This document shows, one piece after another, positions 43,524 to 52,957 of a DNA stretch of 64,000 nucleotides. Under the pieces are notes generated by a model. The model ran no database searches. It saw only the letters and a list, made by a program, of their open reading frames with translations, and was not told where the DNA came from. Where the stretch lies: NCBI RefSeq assembly GCF_021513255.1, contig NZ_CP090977.1:2356001-2420000 (forward strand), given 5' to 3'. Source of the DNA: Planococcus sp. 107-1 (GTDB lineage Bacteria > Bacillota > Bacilli > Bacillales_A > Planococcaceae). The position numbers and the translations under genes are program-made. Numbering within the stretch: the first letter of the stretch is position 1; each line of letters starts with the position of its first letter.

Positions 43524-44723
43524 TTATAGGAATCCGACAAATATTCCTGCTAGTATAACGGAAACAATCGTTACTGTGATAAAACCGGCTACAAGCATTG
43601 GCGGCAGCATATGGCTTGTCAATACTTCACGTTCTTTTTCATCTTTCGTCAATGAATTGATGACTTCGTTAGTGATAATATAGTCAGCCGGAAAACCGTA
43701 AAGGGCAGTCAATGAAACCGCAAATGCCATTTCCTTGCTGACTTTCAGCACTTTCCCCATAAAGAATGAAAAGACATACATACCGGCAACTCCGATGACG
43801 ATACAGCCGATCAACGGGTACAGAATTTCAAGCATCATGCTTGGTGTCGCTGTTTTCAACCCATCGAAGATGTAAAGCAAAAGTGCCATGATGGCAAAAC
43901 CGAAGCCATTCGCTTTCATCAAAGGGTGTTTTTCTAAGAAGCCGATTGAACGTCCAATAACTCCGAAAAGAAGGCAAAGGACGAACGGACTGATTTCGAC
44001 GATCGGAGCAGCCAGTGTGGATACTAAATACGCTAAGTAAGCTACTACCGATAGTCTGAAGAATTTGAAGAAATCCGTGTTGTATTTTTCAGGCATTTTC
44101 GCGAACATTCTCGGTTCCTTAACAGGCTTAACAGGCTCTGCTGTTTTCTTTGATGCAACCAGTTTTTGTTCAGGCAATTCATTATTGCGGTATTTGTTTA
44201 AGAGCATTCTACCTTCACGCTTCAACATGATTGATGTCAGCGGGTACCCCGCAAAACCTTGGACAACATAGATGACAATCGCAAAAACAGCCAATGTAGG
44301 CAATCCAGCAGCCGAGGCACCTTCAGACATGATCAAGGCAGATACTAACCCACCGACCAAAGGCGGTATCGCTACAACTACCGTTTCAAAATCGAAAAGG
44401 AATGTGCCAATCGCAAACAAGAATGCCACTATCCCAAGAATTCCAGAAAGTGCAATTAAAATCGTGCGCCATTGATTTTTCAATTCTTCAAGAGACAATA
44501 ACGTCCCCATATTCGTGATCAGCAAGTAAATGAGCATCGTCGCAACAACTGGCGGAACGCCTGCTATTGAAACAATGTCTTCCGGAAAGAAAGTCCAGTA
44601 ACCAATGAGGAAAAGCACACCGCTGACAAAGATGGATGGGATCCATGCTTTTGTCCGTATTGAAATCATTTCACCGATAAAAAGTATAAAAATCATTATT
44701 GCTAAAGCCAGCATTTGTGCCAT
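43524..44723 (-). CDS. Polytopic membrane transporter of unknown substrate
   Basis: The 399-residue protein has about 10-11 hydrophobic helices. A cytosolic charged loop (about 185-220, KKTAEPVKPVKEPRMFAKMP) divides it into two halves. GGLVSALIMSEGASAAGLPTL in the first half and FGVIGRSIGFLEKHPLM in the second suggest a two-fold transporter such as the glutamate:sodium symporter fold, but the family is not certain. ATG 44723 lies after GAGGAGGAAGC; the longer frame to 44753 is rejected. It leads the operon with two M20 hydrolases, whose substrates it may import. Confidence 0.72.
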   Translation of the reverse strand: MAQMLALAIMIFILFIGEMISIRTKAWIPSIFVSGVLFLIGYWTFFPEDIVSIAGVPPVVATMLIYLLITNMGTLLSLEELKNQWRTILIALSGILGIVAFLFAIGTFLFDFETVVVAIPPLVGGLVSALIMSEGASAAGLPTLAVFAIVIYVVQGFAGYPLTSIMLKREGRMLLNKYRNNELPEQKLVASKKTAEPVKPVKEPRMFAKMPEKYNTDFFKFFRLSVVAYLAYLVSTLAAPIVEISPFVLCLLFGVIGRSIGFLEKHPLMKANGFGFAIMALLLYIFDGLKTATPSMMLEILYPLIGCIVIGVAGMYVFSFFMGKVLKVSKEMAFAVSLTALYGFPADYIITNEVINSLTKDEKEREVLTSHMLPPMLVAGFITVTIVSVILAGIFVGFL

Positions 44724-44778
44724 AGTGCTTCCTCCTCTTTCTCTTACCCACATAATTTTCTCTCGCCCTAATGGATAT

Positions 44779-44820
44779 GTACGCGCTGGCCAGTACGGCG
44801 TACTTTACTCCATTAAAGTA
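44779..44820. promoter_or_regulatory. Two overlapping inverted repeats, candidate operator
   Basis: GTACGC (44779) with GCGTAC (44798), and TACTTTA (44801) with TAAAGTA (44814), share three bases. They lie in the 382-base divergent region between the transporter operon and the aldehyde dehydrogenase gene, 56 bases upstream of the transporter start. The rest of the gap is AT-rich and holds no gene. Confidence 0.4.
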
Positions 44821-45035
44821 ATGTTGCAATATTAGCATAGTTTTTAAATTAGATAAATAGAATAAAATGACTATTATGAAATTACGGATAAATGAAGAAA
44901 TGCTTGAAGATGAATGTAACCGATTCCAACAGCTATATATTGCATATTAGTCACTTTTGAAAATTTAAATAAAAAAATTTAAAATTTTTTTCGTCCTTTC
45001 CGTTTTTCCTGCTTTTATTCCGAAAAAATGGTTTT

Positions 45036-45062
45036 GTTTAAGGCACTTGGGTTAGAGGTAAA
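45036..45062 (+). promoter_or_regulatory. Possible SigB-like promoter for the aldehyde dehydrogenase
   Basis: GTTTAA, 15 bases, GGTAAA, 43 bases before the start codon. The -35 box is exact, the -10 box weak. A TATAAT at 45066 offers a SigA alternative without a good -35 box. Confidence 0.3.
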
Positions 45063-45105
45063 AGATATAATTAGAGTAGGTGTGAATAAAAGGAGGAATT
45101 GAACA

Positions 45106-46530
45106 ATGGAAGGCAAACATTATATCAATGGCGAATGGACTGTAAACGGAGATGGCGTAATCCAAGTCATGAACCCCGCTACCGGTGAACAAGTCGGCAC
45201 AGTTCCGAATGGCGGCGAAGCGGAAGCAACGGCAGCCATCGAAGCGGCAGCGGCTGCATTTCCCGGCTGGTCGAAGACGACGGTTTATGAACGCGCAGAA
45301 TTGTTAATGAAATGGCATGACCTGCTTCTTGAACACAAAGAAGAAGTCGGAGCAATCTTGACAAAAGAGATGGGAAAACCTTTAGCTGAAGCCATCGGTG
45401 AAATTGAATATTCCGCGTCTTTCATTTCTTGGTTTGCAGAAGAAGGCAAACGTTTATACGGCCGAACGATTCCAGCAAGCAAAGAAGGTAAACGCATTCA
45501 AATCAATAAACAGCCAGTCGGCGTCGTTGTTTCCATTACTCCATGGAACTTCCCGGCAGCCATGATGGCCCGCAAAATGGCCCCTGCTTTGGCAGCCGGA
45601 TGTACCTTTGTGGCTAAACCTGCAAAACTCACGCCGCTCACTGCGGTTCGAATTTACGAACTGGCGGAAGAGGCTGGATTTCCAAAAGGCGTTATCAATC
45701 TTGTAACTGGAAGTGCGAGCAAAATTGGCAAGGTCTTTACGAGCCATCCGGATGTGCGGAAACTGACTTTTACCGGATCAACTGAAATCGGCAAAGAATT
45801 GATGAAGCAAAGTTCAGAAACGATGCTTAACCTTTCCTTGGAACTCGGTGGCCATGCACCGATTATCGTGCTCGATGATGCAAATCTAGAACTCGCTGTC
45901 GAAGGCGTCATGGCTTCAAAATTCCGCAATGCTGGCCAAACTTGTGTATGCGGAAACCGGATCTATGTGCAATCCAGCATCGTTGATCAGTTTTCATCAA
46001 TGCTTCAGGAAGCGACAGCTAAGTTAAAAGTCGGGAATGGCCTTGACGAAGGAGTGACGATCGGGCCGCTCGTAGATAAAGATGGCTATGAAAAAGTGGA
46101 AAAACATGTACAAGACGCCGTTTCTAAAGGTGCGAAAGTATTGATTGGCGGCGACGGAAAATCTGAAAATCACGCTTACTTCTACAATCCGACCGTTTTG
46201 GTGAATGCCAATTCCGATATGCTTGTGATGAATGAGGAAACGTTTGGGCCAGTGGCTCCGATCATGTCATTCGAGAAAGACGAGGAAGCTGTTAAACTCG
46301 CAAATGACACACGGTTCGGTTTAGCTGCCTATTTCTTTACCGACAGCATGTCCCGCGGAACTTATCTTGCTGAAAACCTGGATTACGGGATTGTCGGCTG
46401 GAATGACGGCTCCCCTTCTACTGCACAAGCACCATTCGGCGGTATGAAAGAAAGCGGACTCGGGCGCGAAGGCGGACAAGAAGGACTCGAAGCATTCGTT
46501 GAAACCAAATACATTTCAATCAAATTATAA
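45106..46530 (+). CDS. gabD: NAD(P)-dependent succinate-semialdehyde dehydrogenase-like aldehyde dehydrogenase
   Basis: The 474-residue enzyme has the ALDH fold: TPWNFP (about 146-151), cofactor motif FTGSTEIGK (about 223-231), catalytic glutamate in LELGGHAP (about 250) and nucleophile cysteine in NAGQTCVCGNRI (about 284-289). The closely spaced second cysteine and the overall match favour succinate-semialdehyde as substrate, as in GABA breakdown, but other semialdehydes are possible. AGGAGG precedes the ATG. No GABA aminotransferase is in the window. Confidence 0.87.
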   Translation: MEGKHYINGEWTVNGDGVIQVMNPATGEQVGTVPNGGEAEATAAIEAAAAAFPGWSKTTVYERAELLMKWHDLLLEHKEEVGAILTKEMGKPLAEAIGEIEYSASFISWFAEEGKRLYGRTIPASKEGKRIQINKQPVGVVVSITPWNFPAAMMARKMAPALAAGCTFVAKPAKLTPLTAVRIYELAEEAGFPKGVINLVTGSASKIGKVFTSHPDVRKLTFTGSTEIGKELMKQSSETMLNLSLELGGHAPIIVLDDANLELAVEGVMASKFRNAGQTCVCGNRIYVQSSIVDQFSSMLQEATAKLKVGNGLDEGVTIGPLVDKDGYEKVEKHVQDAVSKGAKVLIGGDGKSENHAYFYNPTVLVNANSDMLVMNEETFGPVAPIMSFEKDEEAVKLANDTRFGLAAYFFTDSMSRGTYLAENLDYGIVGWNDGSPSTAQAPFGGMKESGLGREGGQEGLEAFVETKYISIKL

Positions 46531-46532
46531 TA

Positions 46533-46566
46533 AAAAGGTCCAGGGAATTTTCTCCCTGGGCCTTTT
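46533..46566. terminator. Bidirectional terminator between the ALDH gene and thrB
   Basis: AAAAGGTCCAGGGA pairs with TCCCTGGGCCTTTT (one wobble, loop ATTTTC) between convergent genes. Confidence 0.85.
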
Positions 46567-46571
46567 GGTTT

Positions 46572-47477
46572 TTATAAAACTGTTTGAACGGATTTGATCC
46601 CCGTCTCAGCAGGTTTGGTTGCGAGACATTCGTAATGTGGGAATTGCTTACTTAAAATCCGGCTAAGCTCCCGTTCTTTTCCTTTTTCCATCACGATGAA
46701 GAGAGACGGGCCCGCTCCGCTAATCGCGGTCCCATATGCCCCCGCTTTCCTGCAAACTGCACGGATTTCATCGAATCCAGGAAATTTCCCTTTTCGATAA
46801 GGTTCATGGAATTCATCTTTCTCCATCATGCGCCCAGCCGTTTGCCAATCTCCTATGGCAATTGCAGCTGACACAACATTGGCAGCCGCACTGCTGCAGA
46901 CCGCTTTTTTATAGTCCAATTTTTCCGGCAGCAAACCTCTGGACTCACTCGTCAAAAAAACTTCCTGCGGCACTAAGATGATGATTCCGATATCGGCTTT
47001 CGGTACGTGCACGACTGCGAGATCTTCCCCATTTGCATATGAAATCGTAGCACCGCCAAGCAAAGATGCTGAAATATTGTCGGGATGCCCTTCCATTTCA
47101 GTGCCTATCTTGACCTTTTCCTGCTTGGTAAGCTTTAATCCCAACAGGCAATCGGCAATCTCGATTCCACCGGCAATTGCTGATGCACTGCTGCCAAGTC
47201 CGCGGCCCAGGGGAATATCGGTTTCAATCAGCAATTTTGCCGGAGCTAGCAGTTTTCCATATTGGCTCGCCACTTTATCAGCCGTCTGCACAATCAAATT
47301 GTCTGCTGAGTTTGGAAGATGGCGATACTCTTCATTCGCGTATTCCACAGCCCAAACAGGATTTTCTGAAACGTGAATCGTCATATGGAGATCGAGTGCC
47401 AGCCCGATTGAATCAAAGCCTGGCCCAAGGTTTGCTGTTGAAGCTGGAACAGTTACAGTGAAATCATTCCATTTCAT
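46572..47477 (-). CDS. thrB: Homoserine kinase
   Basis: The 301-residue GHMP kinase has the N-terminal [16 protein letters not shown], the ATP loop [16 protein letters not shown] (about 83-98) and the C-terminal [14 protein letters not shown]. It phosphorylates homoserine for threonine synthesis. ATG 47477 follows AAAGGAGTG, and its frame overlaps the end of thrC by four bases. It is the last gene of hom-thrC-thrB, the common Bacillus order. Confidence 0.95.
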   Translation of the reverse strand: MKWNDFTVTVPASTANLGPGFDSIGLALDLHMTIHVSENPVWAVEYANEEYRHLPNSADNLIVQTADKVASQYGKLLAPAKLLIETDIPLGRGLGSSASAIAGGIEIADCLLGLKLTKQEKVKIGTEMEGHPDNISASLLGGATISYANGEDLAVVHVPKADIGIIILVPQEVFLTSESRGLLPEKLDYKKAVCSSAAANVVSAAIAIGDWQTAGRMMEKDEFHEPYRKGKFPGFDEIRAVCRKAGAYGTAISGAGPSLFIVMEKGKERELSRILSKQFPHYECLATKPAETGIKSVQTVL

Positions 47478-48535
47478 AATTTCACTCCTTTTTTTAAATC
47501 CTCCCAAAATCGTTCCATATCTTCAGGCACGAGCTGTGCCTTGTGTTCATTTACTGAAATGGCCGTTTCGGGATCTTTTAAGCCATTGCCAGTCAAAACC
47601 GCTACGACAGTCGAGCCTTTTTCAATCATGCCGCTTTCGACTTGTTTCTTCAATCCAGCAATGGACGCACACGAAGCAGGTTCTGCGAAGACGCCTTCTG
47701 TTGAAGCTAGAAGTTGGTAGGCTTTTAAAATCTCTTCATCTGTGGCGGCGAGTATAGTGCCATTCGATTCGTCGAGCGCATTAAGTGCAAGCTGCCAGCT
47801 GGCAGGATTGCCGATGCGGATAGCTGTTGCCACGGTTTCCGGGTTTTCAACAACGTGATTATTGACGATCGGTGCTGCCCCTGCGGCTTGAACACCTAAT
47901 AATACCGGGCGCTTTTCGCCTGTTTTCTCGGCATATTCGCTAAAGCCTTTCCACGCGGCAGAGATATTCCCTGCATTTCCAACAGGAAGTGCGAAAAGAT
48001 CCGGAACTTGCCCTAATTGGTCGATGACTTCAAAGGCGATCGTTTTCTGCCCTTCCAAGCGATACGGATTTACTGAATTGACAAGTGCAATACCGGCTTC
48101 CTGGCCGACTTCCCGGACCATCTGCAATGCTTCATCAAAATTGCCTTTAATTTCAAGGATTTCTGCCCCGTACATTTTAGCTTGAGCCAATTTACCAAGT
48201 GCAATACGCCCTTCTGGAATAACGACAATCGTGCGCATGCCCGCTCTTGCACCGTAAGCCGCTGCCGAAGCGGAAGTGTTTCCAGTAGAAGCACAGACAA
48301 GCACCGTTTTCCCTTCTTCTTTCGCCTTTGCTACTGCCATGACCATTCCCCGGTCTTTAAAGGACCCTGTAGGATTGGCCCCTTCCAATTTCACGTATAG
48401 GTTGATGCCCCATTCTTCTGATAATTTCTCCAAATGCACCAACGGCGTATTTCCTTCTTGCAATGTCAATGCCGGCGTCGCATCGCTTACTGGCAGCCAC
48501 TCTTTATATTGTTCGATCAATCCTGGCCATCTCAT
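47474..48535 (-). CDS. thrC: Threonine synthase
   Basis: The 353-residue PLP enzyme has the lysine in [16 protein letters not shown] (about residue 61), [17 protein letters not shown] for phosphate binding, and [10 protein letters not shown] near the C-terminus. It converts O-phosphohomoserine to threonine. GGGGAGG precedes the ATG. It overlaps hom and thrB by four bases at each end, indicating tight translational coupling. Confidence 0.95.
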   Translation of the reverse strand: MRWPGLIEQYKEWLPVSDATPALTLQEGNTPLVHLEKLSEEWGINLYVKLEGANPTGSFKDRGMVMAVAKAKEEGKTVLVCASTGNTSASAAAYGARAGMRTIVVIPEGRIALGKLAQAKMYGAEILEIKGNFDEALQMVREVGQEAGIALVNSVNPYRLEGQKTIAFEVIDQLGQVPDLFALPVGNAGNISAAWKGFSEYAEKTGEKRPVLLGVQAAGAAPIVNNHVVENPETVATAIRIGNPASWQLALNALDESNGTILAATDEEILKAYQLLASTEGVFAEPASCASIAGLKKQVESGMIEKGSTVVAVLTGNGLKDPETAISVNEHKAQLVPEDMERFWEDLKKGVKL

Positions 48536-49824
48536 GCTGTTTCCTCCCCTTCAATACGGTAATGGCTGATGACGCTTGCCGTCCCTTCTAAATCTTTGAG
48601 TACGTCCAAATGCTGCTGGCGTGAAATTTGATGGGTCAATAAAATCAGTTCTGCTTGGCCTTCGTTTGCTGCCGGATTTTGTATGACCGACTGGAGGCTT
48701 GCATTGTTTTTACTATAGATAGAAGTCAATTTCGACAGAACGCCCACTTCGTCCTTCACTAGCAGACGGTGGAAATACTTTGAATACCGGCTCGTTTCCG
48801 GTTTGATGACGCGTTCGTGCTGTGCTGAATGGACGCGTTTGCCGTTCACTTCCAGTAACAGATTGCGGCAAGCAGCAATGATATCCGAAACCACTGAAGT
48901 GGCTGTTGGCAGCGAACCTGCCCCCGGGCCATACAGCATCGTTTCTCCCACTGCATCGCCATATATGTATACTGCATTGAACTCATTATTGACAGAAGCC
49001 AATGGATGGGAATTCGCTAAGAAAATAGGTTCCACAGAAACTTCGATGCCTTCTTCATCTTTTTTGGATGATCCGACCATTTTCATGGTATAGCCGAATT
49101 TCCCAGCCATTTCGAGGTCTCCATCTTTGATTTCTTTCATGCCTCTTACGAGTACATCATCCAAATGGACTTCCGTCGAGTAAGCCAAAGAAGAAAGAAT
49201 GACCATTTTCCGGGCTGCATCCAAACCGTCTACGTCTGAGGATGGATCTGCTTCTGCATATCCAAGCCGGGTAGCTTCGGCTAGCGCATCTTCATAACTC
49301 ATATTTTCCTTTTTCATTTTCGTTAAGATGAAATTCGTCGTCCCATTGACAATCCCCATTAAACTCGATATCCGGTCAGAAGCTAATCCGTCTTCCAATG
49401 TCCGGATTATCGGGATGCCGCCTGCGACACTTGCTTCATAAAACAGATCGCATTTCTCAGCATCTGCAAGTTTTAATAATTCATGTCCATATTCAGCCAT
49501 CACGTCTTTATTGGCTGTCACGACTTGCTTGCCTGACTTTAGCGCTTCTTCGATTGCTTTCTTTGCACCATCAATGCCGCCCATCACTTCTACAATGATA
49601 TCAAGGGAAGGATCATTCAAAATTTCCTGAATATTGGTCGTGAAGACTTCTGGATTTAAACTTGTTAATCTTTCCTTATTATGGTTTCGGACTAGCACCT
49701 TTTTTATCGTGACAGGTACGCCAAGTTTGTGGTGAAGGTCCTGCTGATGCTGCTGCAGAATTTTAGCTACACCGGTCCCGACAGTTCCCAGTCCGAGCAA
49801 GCCGATTGAAATTTCATTTTTCAT
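48532..49824 (-). CDS. hom: Homoserine dehydrogenase
   Basis: The 430-residue protein has an NAD(P) Rossmann motif [11 protein letters not shown] (about 8-18), a catalytic domain with [32 protein letters not shown] and KVGSS-like loops, and a C-terminal ACT domain (about 350-425) for feedback control by threonine. It reduces aspartate semialdehyde. ATG 49824 follows GGGAGGAATC. It heads hom-thrC-thrB and is divergent from aspartokinase, so the pathway genes share a 124-base control region. No T-box was seen. Confidence 0.95.
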   Translation of the reverse strand: MKNEISIGLLGLGTVGTGVAKILQQHQQDLHHKLGVPVTIKKVLVRNHNKERLTSLNPEVFTTNIQEILNDPSLDIIVEVMGGIDGAKKAIEEALKSGKQVVTANKDVMAEYGHELLKLADAEKCDLFYEASVAGGIPIIRTLEDGLASDRISSLMGIVNGTTNFILTKMKKENMSYEDALAEATRLGYAEADPSSDVDGLDAARKMVILSSLAYSTEVHLDDVLVRGMKEIKDGDLEMAGKFGYTMKMVGSSKKDEEGIEVSVEPIFLANSHPLASVNNEFNAVYIYGDAVGETMLYGPGAGSLPTATSVVSDIIAACRNLLLEVNGKRVHSAQHERVIKPETSRYSKYFHRLLVKDEVGVLSKLTSIYSKNNASLQSVIQNPAANEGQAELILLTHQISRQQHLDVLKDLEGTASVISHYRIEGEETA

Positions 49825-49948
49825 TGACGATTCCTCCCAAGGTGTGTACACTGTGAAAATACAGTTGTTTTCTACATAAAGACATTATAGTATTATATAA
49901 AATTTAACACAACCCTAAATTCACTATTAACAGATTGGACTTGATAAG

Positions 49949-51312
49949 ATGAAGGTATGTAAATTCGGTGGAACATCCGTCGCAAATGCTCAGCAATTAA
50001 AAAAAGTAGCCTCAATCATCCGTGAAGATCCATCCCGAAAAGTCATCGTTGTATCAGCTCCCGGCAAACGATTCGAAGGCGATACAAAAGTAACCGACCT
50101 TTTAATTGATTTAGCCGAGGCTGCATTAGCTGGACAAGATACAGCGCCGGCTCTTCAAAAAGTGGTGGACCGCTATACTCAAATTGCTGTCGATTTAGAG
50201 CTGGATAGTGAAATTACAGCTATCATAGCTGCTGACCTTGCCGGCCGTTTGTCATTCAGCCAAGAAAACCCTTCTCTATTCTTCGATCAATTCAAAGCGA
50301 GCGGCGAAGACAACTCCGCTAAGCTCGTTGCAGCTTATTTAACTTCCATCGGGTTGCAAGCTGAATACATCAATCCAAAAGAAGCGGGACTCATCGTCAC
50401 GGCAGCGCCCGCCGCGTGCAGGCGTTGCCGATTTCAAATGACAACTTATCGACTTTGCGCGAGAAAAACTCCATATCCGTTTTCCCCGGATTTTTCGGCT
50501 TCACTCAAAACGGAGAGCTGCGGACATTTGACCGCGGCGGTTCCGATATTACCGGTTCCATCTTATCCGCAGCTATCCAAGCGGAACTTTACGAAAACTT
50601 TACGGATGTGGATTGTGTTTTCGCCGCGAATCCACGGATCGTAGAAAACCCGGCGGAAATTGAAGTGATGACTTACCGTGAAATGCGTGAATTGTCTTAT
50701 GCAGGCTTTGCTGTCCTCCACGATGAAGCATTAATGCCGGCATTTAAAGCTTCTGTACCCGTCTGCATCAAAAATACGAATAATCCGAATGCACAAGGCA
50801 CGATGATTGTTGCAGAAAGGGATTATTCCAAGCGTCCCGTTACCGGCATCTCAGCAGACAGCGGCTTCTCCACTTTATATGTCAGTAAGTATTTGATGAA
50901 CCGGGAAGTCGGCTTTGGCCGGAAGCTGCTGCAAATTCTTGAAGACGAAAACGTTTCTTATGAACATATTCCATCGGGCATAGACAATTTATCTGTTATC
51001 ATTCGGAGCCACCAATTGACTCCTGAAAAAGAATTCCGCATTGTCAGCCGGGTAAAAAATGAATTGAACGCCGATGACGTCCATTTGAACAGCAATTTCT
51101 CCATGGTGGTGCTAGTGGGTGAAGGCATGAAATATACAACCGGGCTCGCTGCCCGCGCTACAGAAGCCATCTCTAGGACCGGCGCTAATATCGAAATGAT
51201 CAACCAAGGCTCTTCTGAAGTCAGTTTGGTGTTCGGCGTCCTTCAGAAAGACGAACAGAAAATCTTGAAGGAATTGTATAACGAGTTCTTTGTTCCGTCT
51301 TATGCGTTATAA
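49949..51312 (+). pseudogene. thrD: Aspartate kinase (YclM/ThrD type), frame broken by one missing base
   Basis: The N-terminal part opens with MKVCKFGGTSVANAQQL and matches class III-type aspartokinases such as B. subtilis YclM. At 50400/50401 the frame fails. The coding strand reads GTCACGGCAGC, and one more C or G (GTCACCGGCAGC) joins EAGLIVT to GSARRVQALPISNDN, which is what the family has there. Repaired, the protein has 454 residues with the kinase core, GFFGFTQNGELRTFDRGGSD, and two C-terminal ACT domains. A sequencing error is likely. It would supply aspartyl phosphate for the divergent hom-thrCB operon. The ribosome site is weak. Confidence 0.88.
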
Positions 51313-51319
51313 AATATTT

Positions 51320-51353
51320 AAAGCCCCCTGACTTTCTAATGTCAGGGGGCTTT
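51320..51353 (+). terminator. Terminator after aspartokinase
   Basis: A perfect 13-bp stem AAAGCCCCCTGAC/GTCAGGGGGCTTT followed by CATTTTT. Confidence 0.92.
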
Positions 51354-51360
51354 CATTTTT

Positions 51361-51568
51361 CGACTAATTGGCCAGCTTGTCGAAGCTACACGGCTATTTC
51401 CGCTAAGGCTTCCAGCGCTTGTCGCGGCTGACAAGCTGCCTCCGCTTTTCTTATTGTCCAGCTGCAAGAGCCAGCTTCTCGGGGCATAAGTCAGCCCACT
51501 GCGGCGGCAACAGCCTCCTTGCGGTCCGCCTTATGCCTTTCGAAGCTCCATGGCTCTTTCCGCTTTTC
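51361..51568. repeat. Repeat block 3: partial A module plus B module
   Basis: A shortened A-type module (51361-51450, with CTTGTCGCGGCTGACAAG) and a B-type module (51451-51568, with CATAAG and CTTATG arms) both end in CCGCTTTTC. The orientation is as in block 1. The block ends exactly at the cupin stop codon: the complement of TAA occupies 51569-51571. Confidence 0.82.
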
Positions 51569-52063
51569 TTATGACCAATTCGTTAGCAATGGGCCGTCTT
51601 CTCCGTGCACCGGATCGTATTTGGGCAAAGGGGCGTCTAAAATATCTTCGAGTACTTCCGGCCGTTCATCTTGTTCACCCAATTTTTTATTGGGCTTGAG
51701 TCCGTCTGGATAAGCTCCGACCACTTGGAAATCTTCTGTGCTTTCAAGCAATTTATGGCCCGTTCCTGCTGGCAAAACGACCACATCGCCTGTTTGGACG
51801 TCAAAAGGCTTTCCTTGTTCTCCGCCAAGCTGGATTTTTGCCGATCCTGAACGCACACCCAGTACTTCGTGTGTATTGCTGTGGTAATGGTGATAATCGA
51901 ACACACCGTCTGTCCAGCTATTCGTCCAATCATTGCGGTTGAATACCGCTTCGATTTCTTCCGGATTTTCTTTAAATGCGCTTGGATAAATGACTACCGG
52001 GAGCCTCGGGTTATTCGGGATGGATCCGTCATCTTCAAAATGTACAAATTGTTCCTCTGGCAT
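51569..52063 (-). CDS. Cupin-domain protein (YjlB-like)
   Basis: The 164-residue cytosolic protein has one cupin barrel. HHYHSNTHEVLGVRSGSAKI gives the first metal-binding motif (three histidines and a glutamate), and GDVVVLPAGTGHKL gives the second. A conserved acidic C-terminal tail ends DPVHGEDGPL. It resembles B. subtilis YjlB, whose function is unknown. ATG 52063 lies eight bases after AAAGGAG; an in-frame GTG at 52072 overlaps that site. It is followed directly by repeat block 3. Confidence 0.82.
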   Translation of the reverse strand: MPEEQFVHFEDDGSIPNNPRLPVVIYPSAFKENPEEIEAVFNRNDWTNSWTDGVFDYHHYHSNTHEVLGVRSGSAKIQLGGEQGKPFDVQTGDVVVLPAGTGHKLLESTEDFQVVGAYPDGLKPNKKLGEQDERPEVLEDILDAPLPKYDPVHGEDGPLLTNWS

Positions 52064-52131
52064 CTGTTTCACTCCTTTGTCTTCTTACCCCCTCTCTTCC
52101 CCAGTAACGCTTGCTTAAAACGGAGAACGTT

Positions 52132-52782
52132 TTAAAAACCGAGTCGCTCCCTTACCGTGCTTACATAGTTTTGGCTGATCGGCAAAATCGAACCGTCTTT
52201 CATTGTCATTAAATAATTGGAGCTAAAATCCCGTGAAATTTCTTTAATGAATGAAATATTGACGATATAGGAACGGTGGATAGGCAGGAATAGATCCGGA
52301 AGGCGATCTTTCAAATACTTTAAAGTATGGATTGAACAATAGGTTTCCTCTTCTGCATAAAACCACGTTTTCTTTTGGCTGCTTTCGATATGTGAAATTC
52401 GATTGATCGGAACTGGACGCCATGTTTCTTCCACTTTTCCAGTTAAAAAATGCACGGGCTGTGTTGGCTGGAGCATGTGGTCAGGCGGCAAGATGATCAC
52501 TAGAACACCTGCTTTTCCAGCCGCTTCAATCGGGTAGCCGACACCGAAATAAGCGGCTCCAAGTATTGATTCTTCAACAAGCATTTCGATTCGCTTTCCT
52601 TCCATATATGTACGGGCAGCTACACTCCCCGGTAAAACTTTGTCGCCTAAACCGATATGGAGATCCCGTTTCCCTGCTTTGTAATAGACATACTGCCCCT
52701 CTACCGCAATCGCAATCGAAGCCTCTTTCGGAATCCAATCCCCCATAATGAAGCCCACTTGTTCCAATGCCAACTTATCCAT
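52132..52782 (-). CDS. LytTR-family transcription regulator
   Basis: The 216-residue protein has an N-terminal alpha-beta sensor-like region (about 1-105, PAS-like, with ILGAAYFGVGYPIEAAGKAG) instead of a receiver domain. A C-terminal LytTR DNA-binding domain follows (about 112-214), with CSIHTLKYLKDRLPDLFLPIHRSYIVNI split over its usual beta elements. It therefore senses something other than phosphorylation. GAAAGGGG precedes the ATG. It is divergent from aceA with a 175-base gap, so control of the glyoxylate genes is likely but inferred. Confidence 0.85.
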   Translation of the reverse strand: MDKLALEQVGFIMGDWIPKEASIAIAVEGQYVYYKAGKRDLHIGLGDKVLPGSVAARTYMEGKRIEMLVEESILGAAYFGVGYPIEAAGKAGVLVIILPPDHMLQPTQPVHFLTGKVEETWRPVPINRISHIESSQKKTWFYAEEETYCSIHTLKYLKDRLPDLFLPIHRSYIVNISFIKEISRDFSSNYLMTMKDGSILPISQNYVSTVRERLGF

Positions 52783-52906
52783 GCAGCGATTCCCCTTTCA
52801 AATGTCTTTGTCGTGAAATCCTTTCTTCCATCCGCGAATAACTCGTTTTATCCAATATTCAAGACAGTCAAACTATTCTGTTATATAGTAATATACATCA
52901 AAACAA

Positions 52907-52922
52907 ACTGTATTAATACAGT
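52907..52922. promoter_or_regulatory. 16-bp palindrome upstream of aceA
   Basis: ACTGTATTAATACAGT is a perfect inverted repeat ending 35 bases before the aceA start. A related ACAGTCAAA lies at 52864-52872 and ACAGTGAAA at 52918-52926. It is a candidate operator, perhaps for the divergent LytTR regulator. Confidence 0.5.
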
Positions 52923-52957
52923 GAAATTAAAATTTTTTATTCGAAAGGGATGGTTAA

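Noticed and set aside
49825-49948. Search for a T-box, lysine riboswitch or other leader between hom and aspartokinase.
   Set aside because: The gap is too short and AT-rich, and no conserved leader motif was seen.
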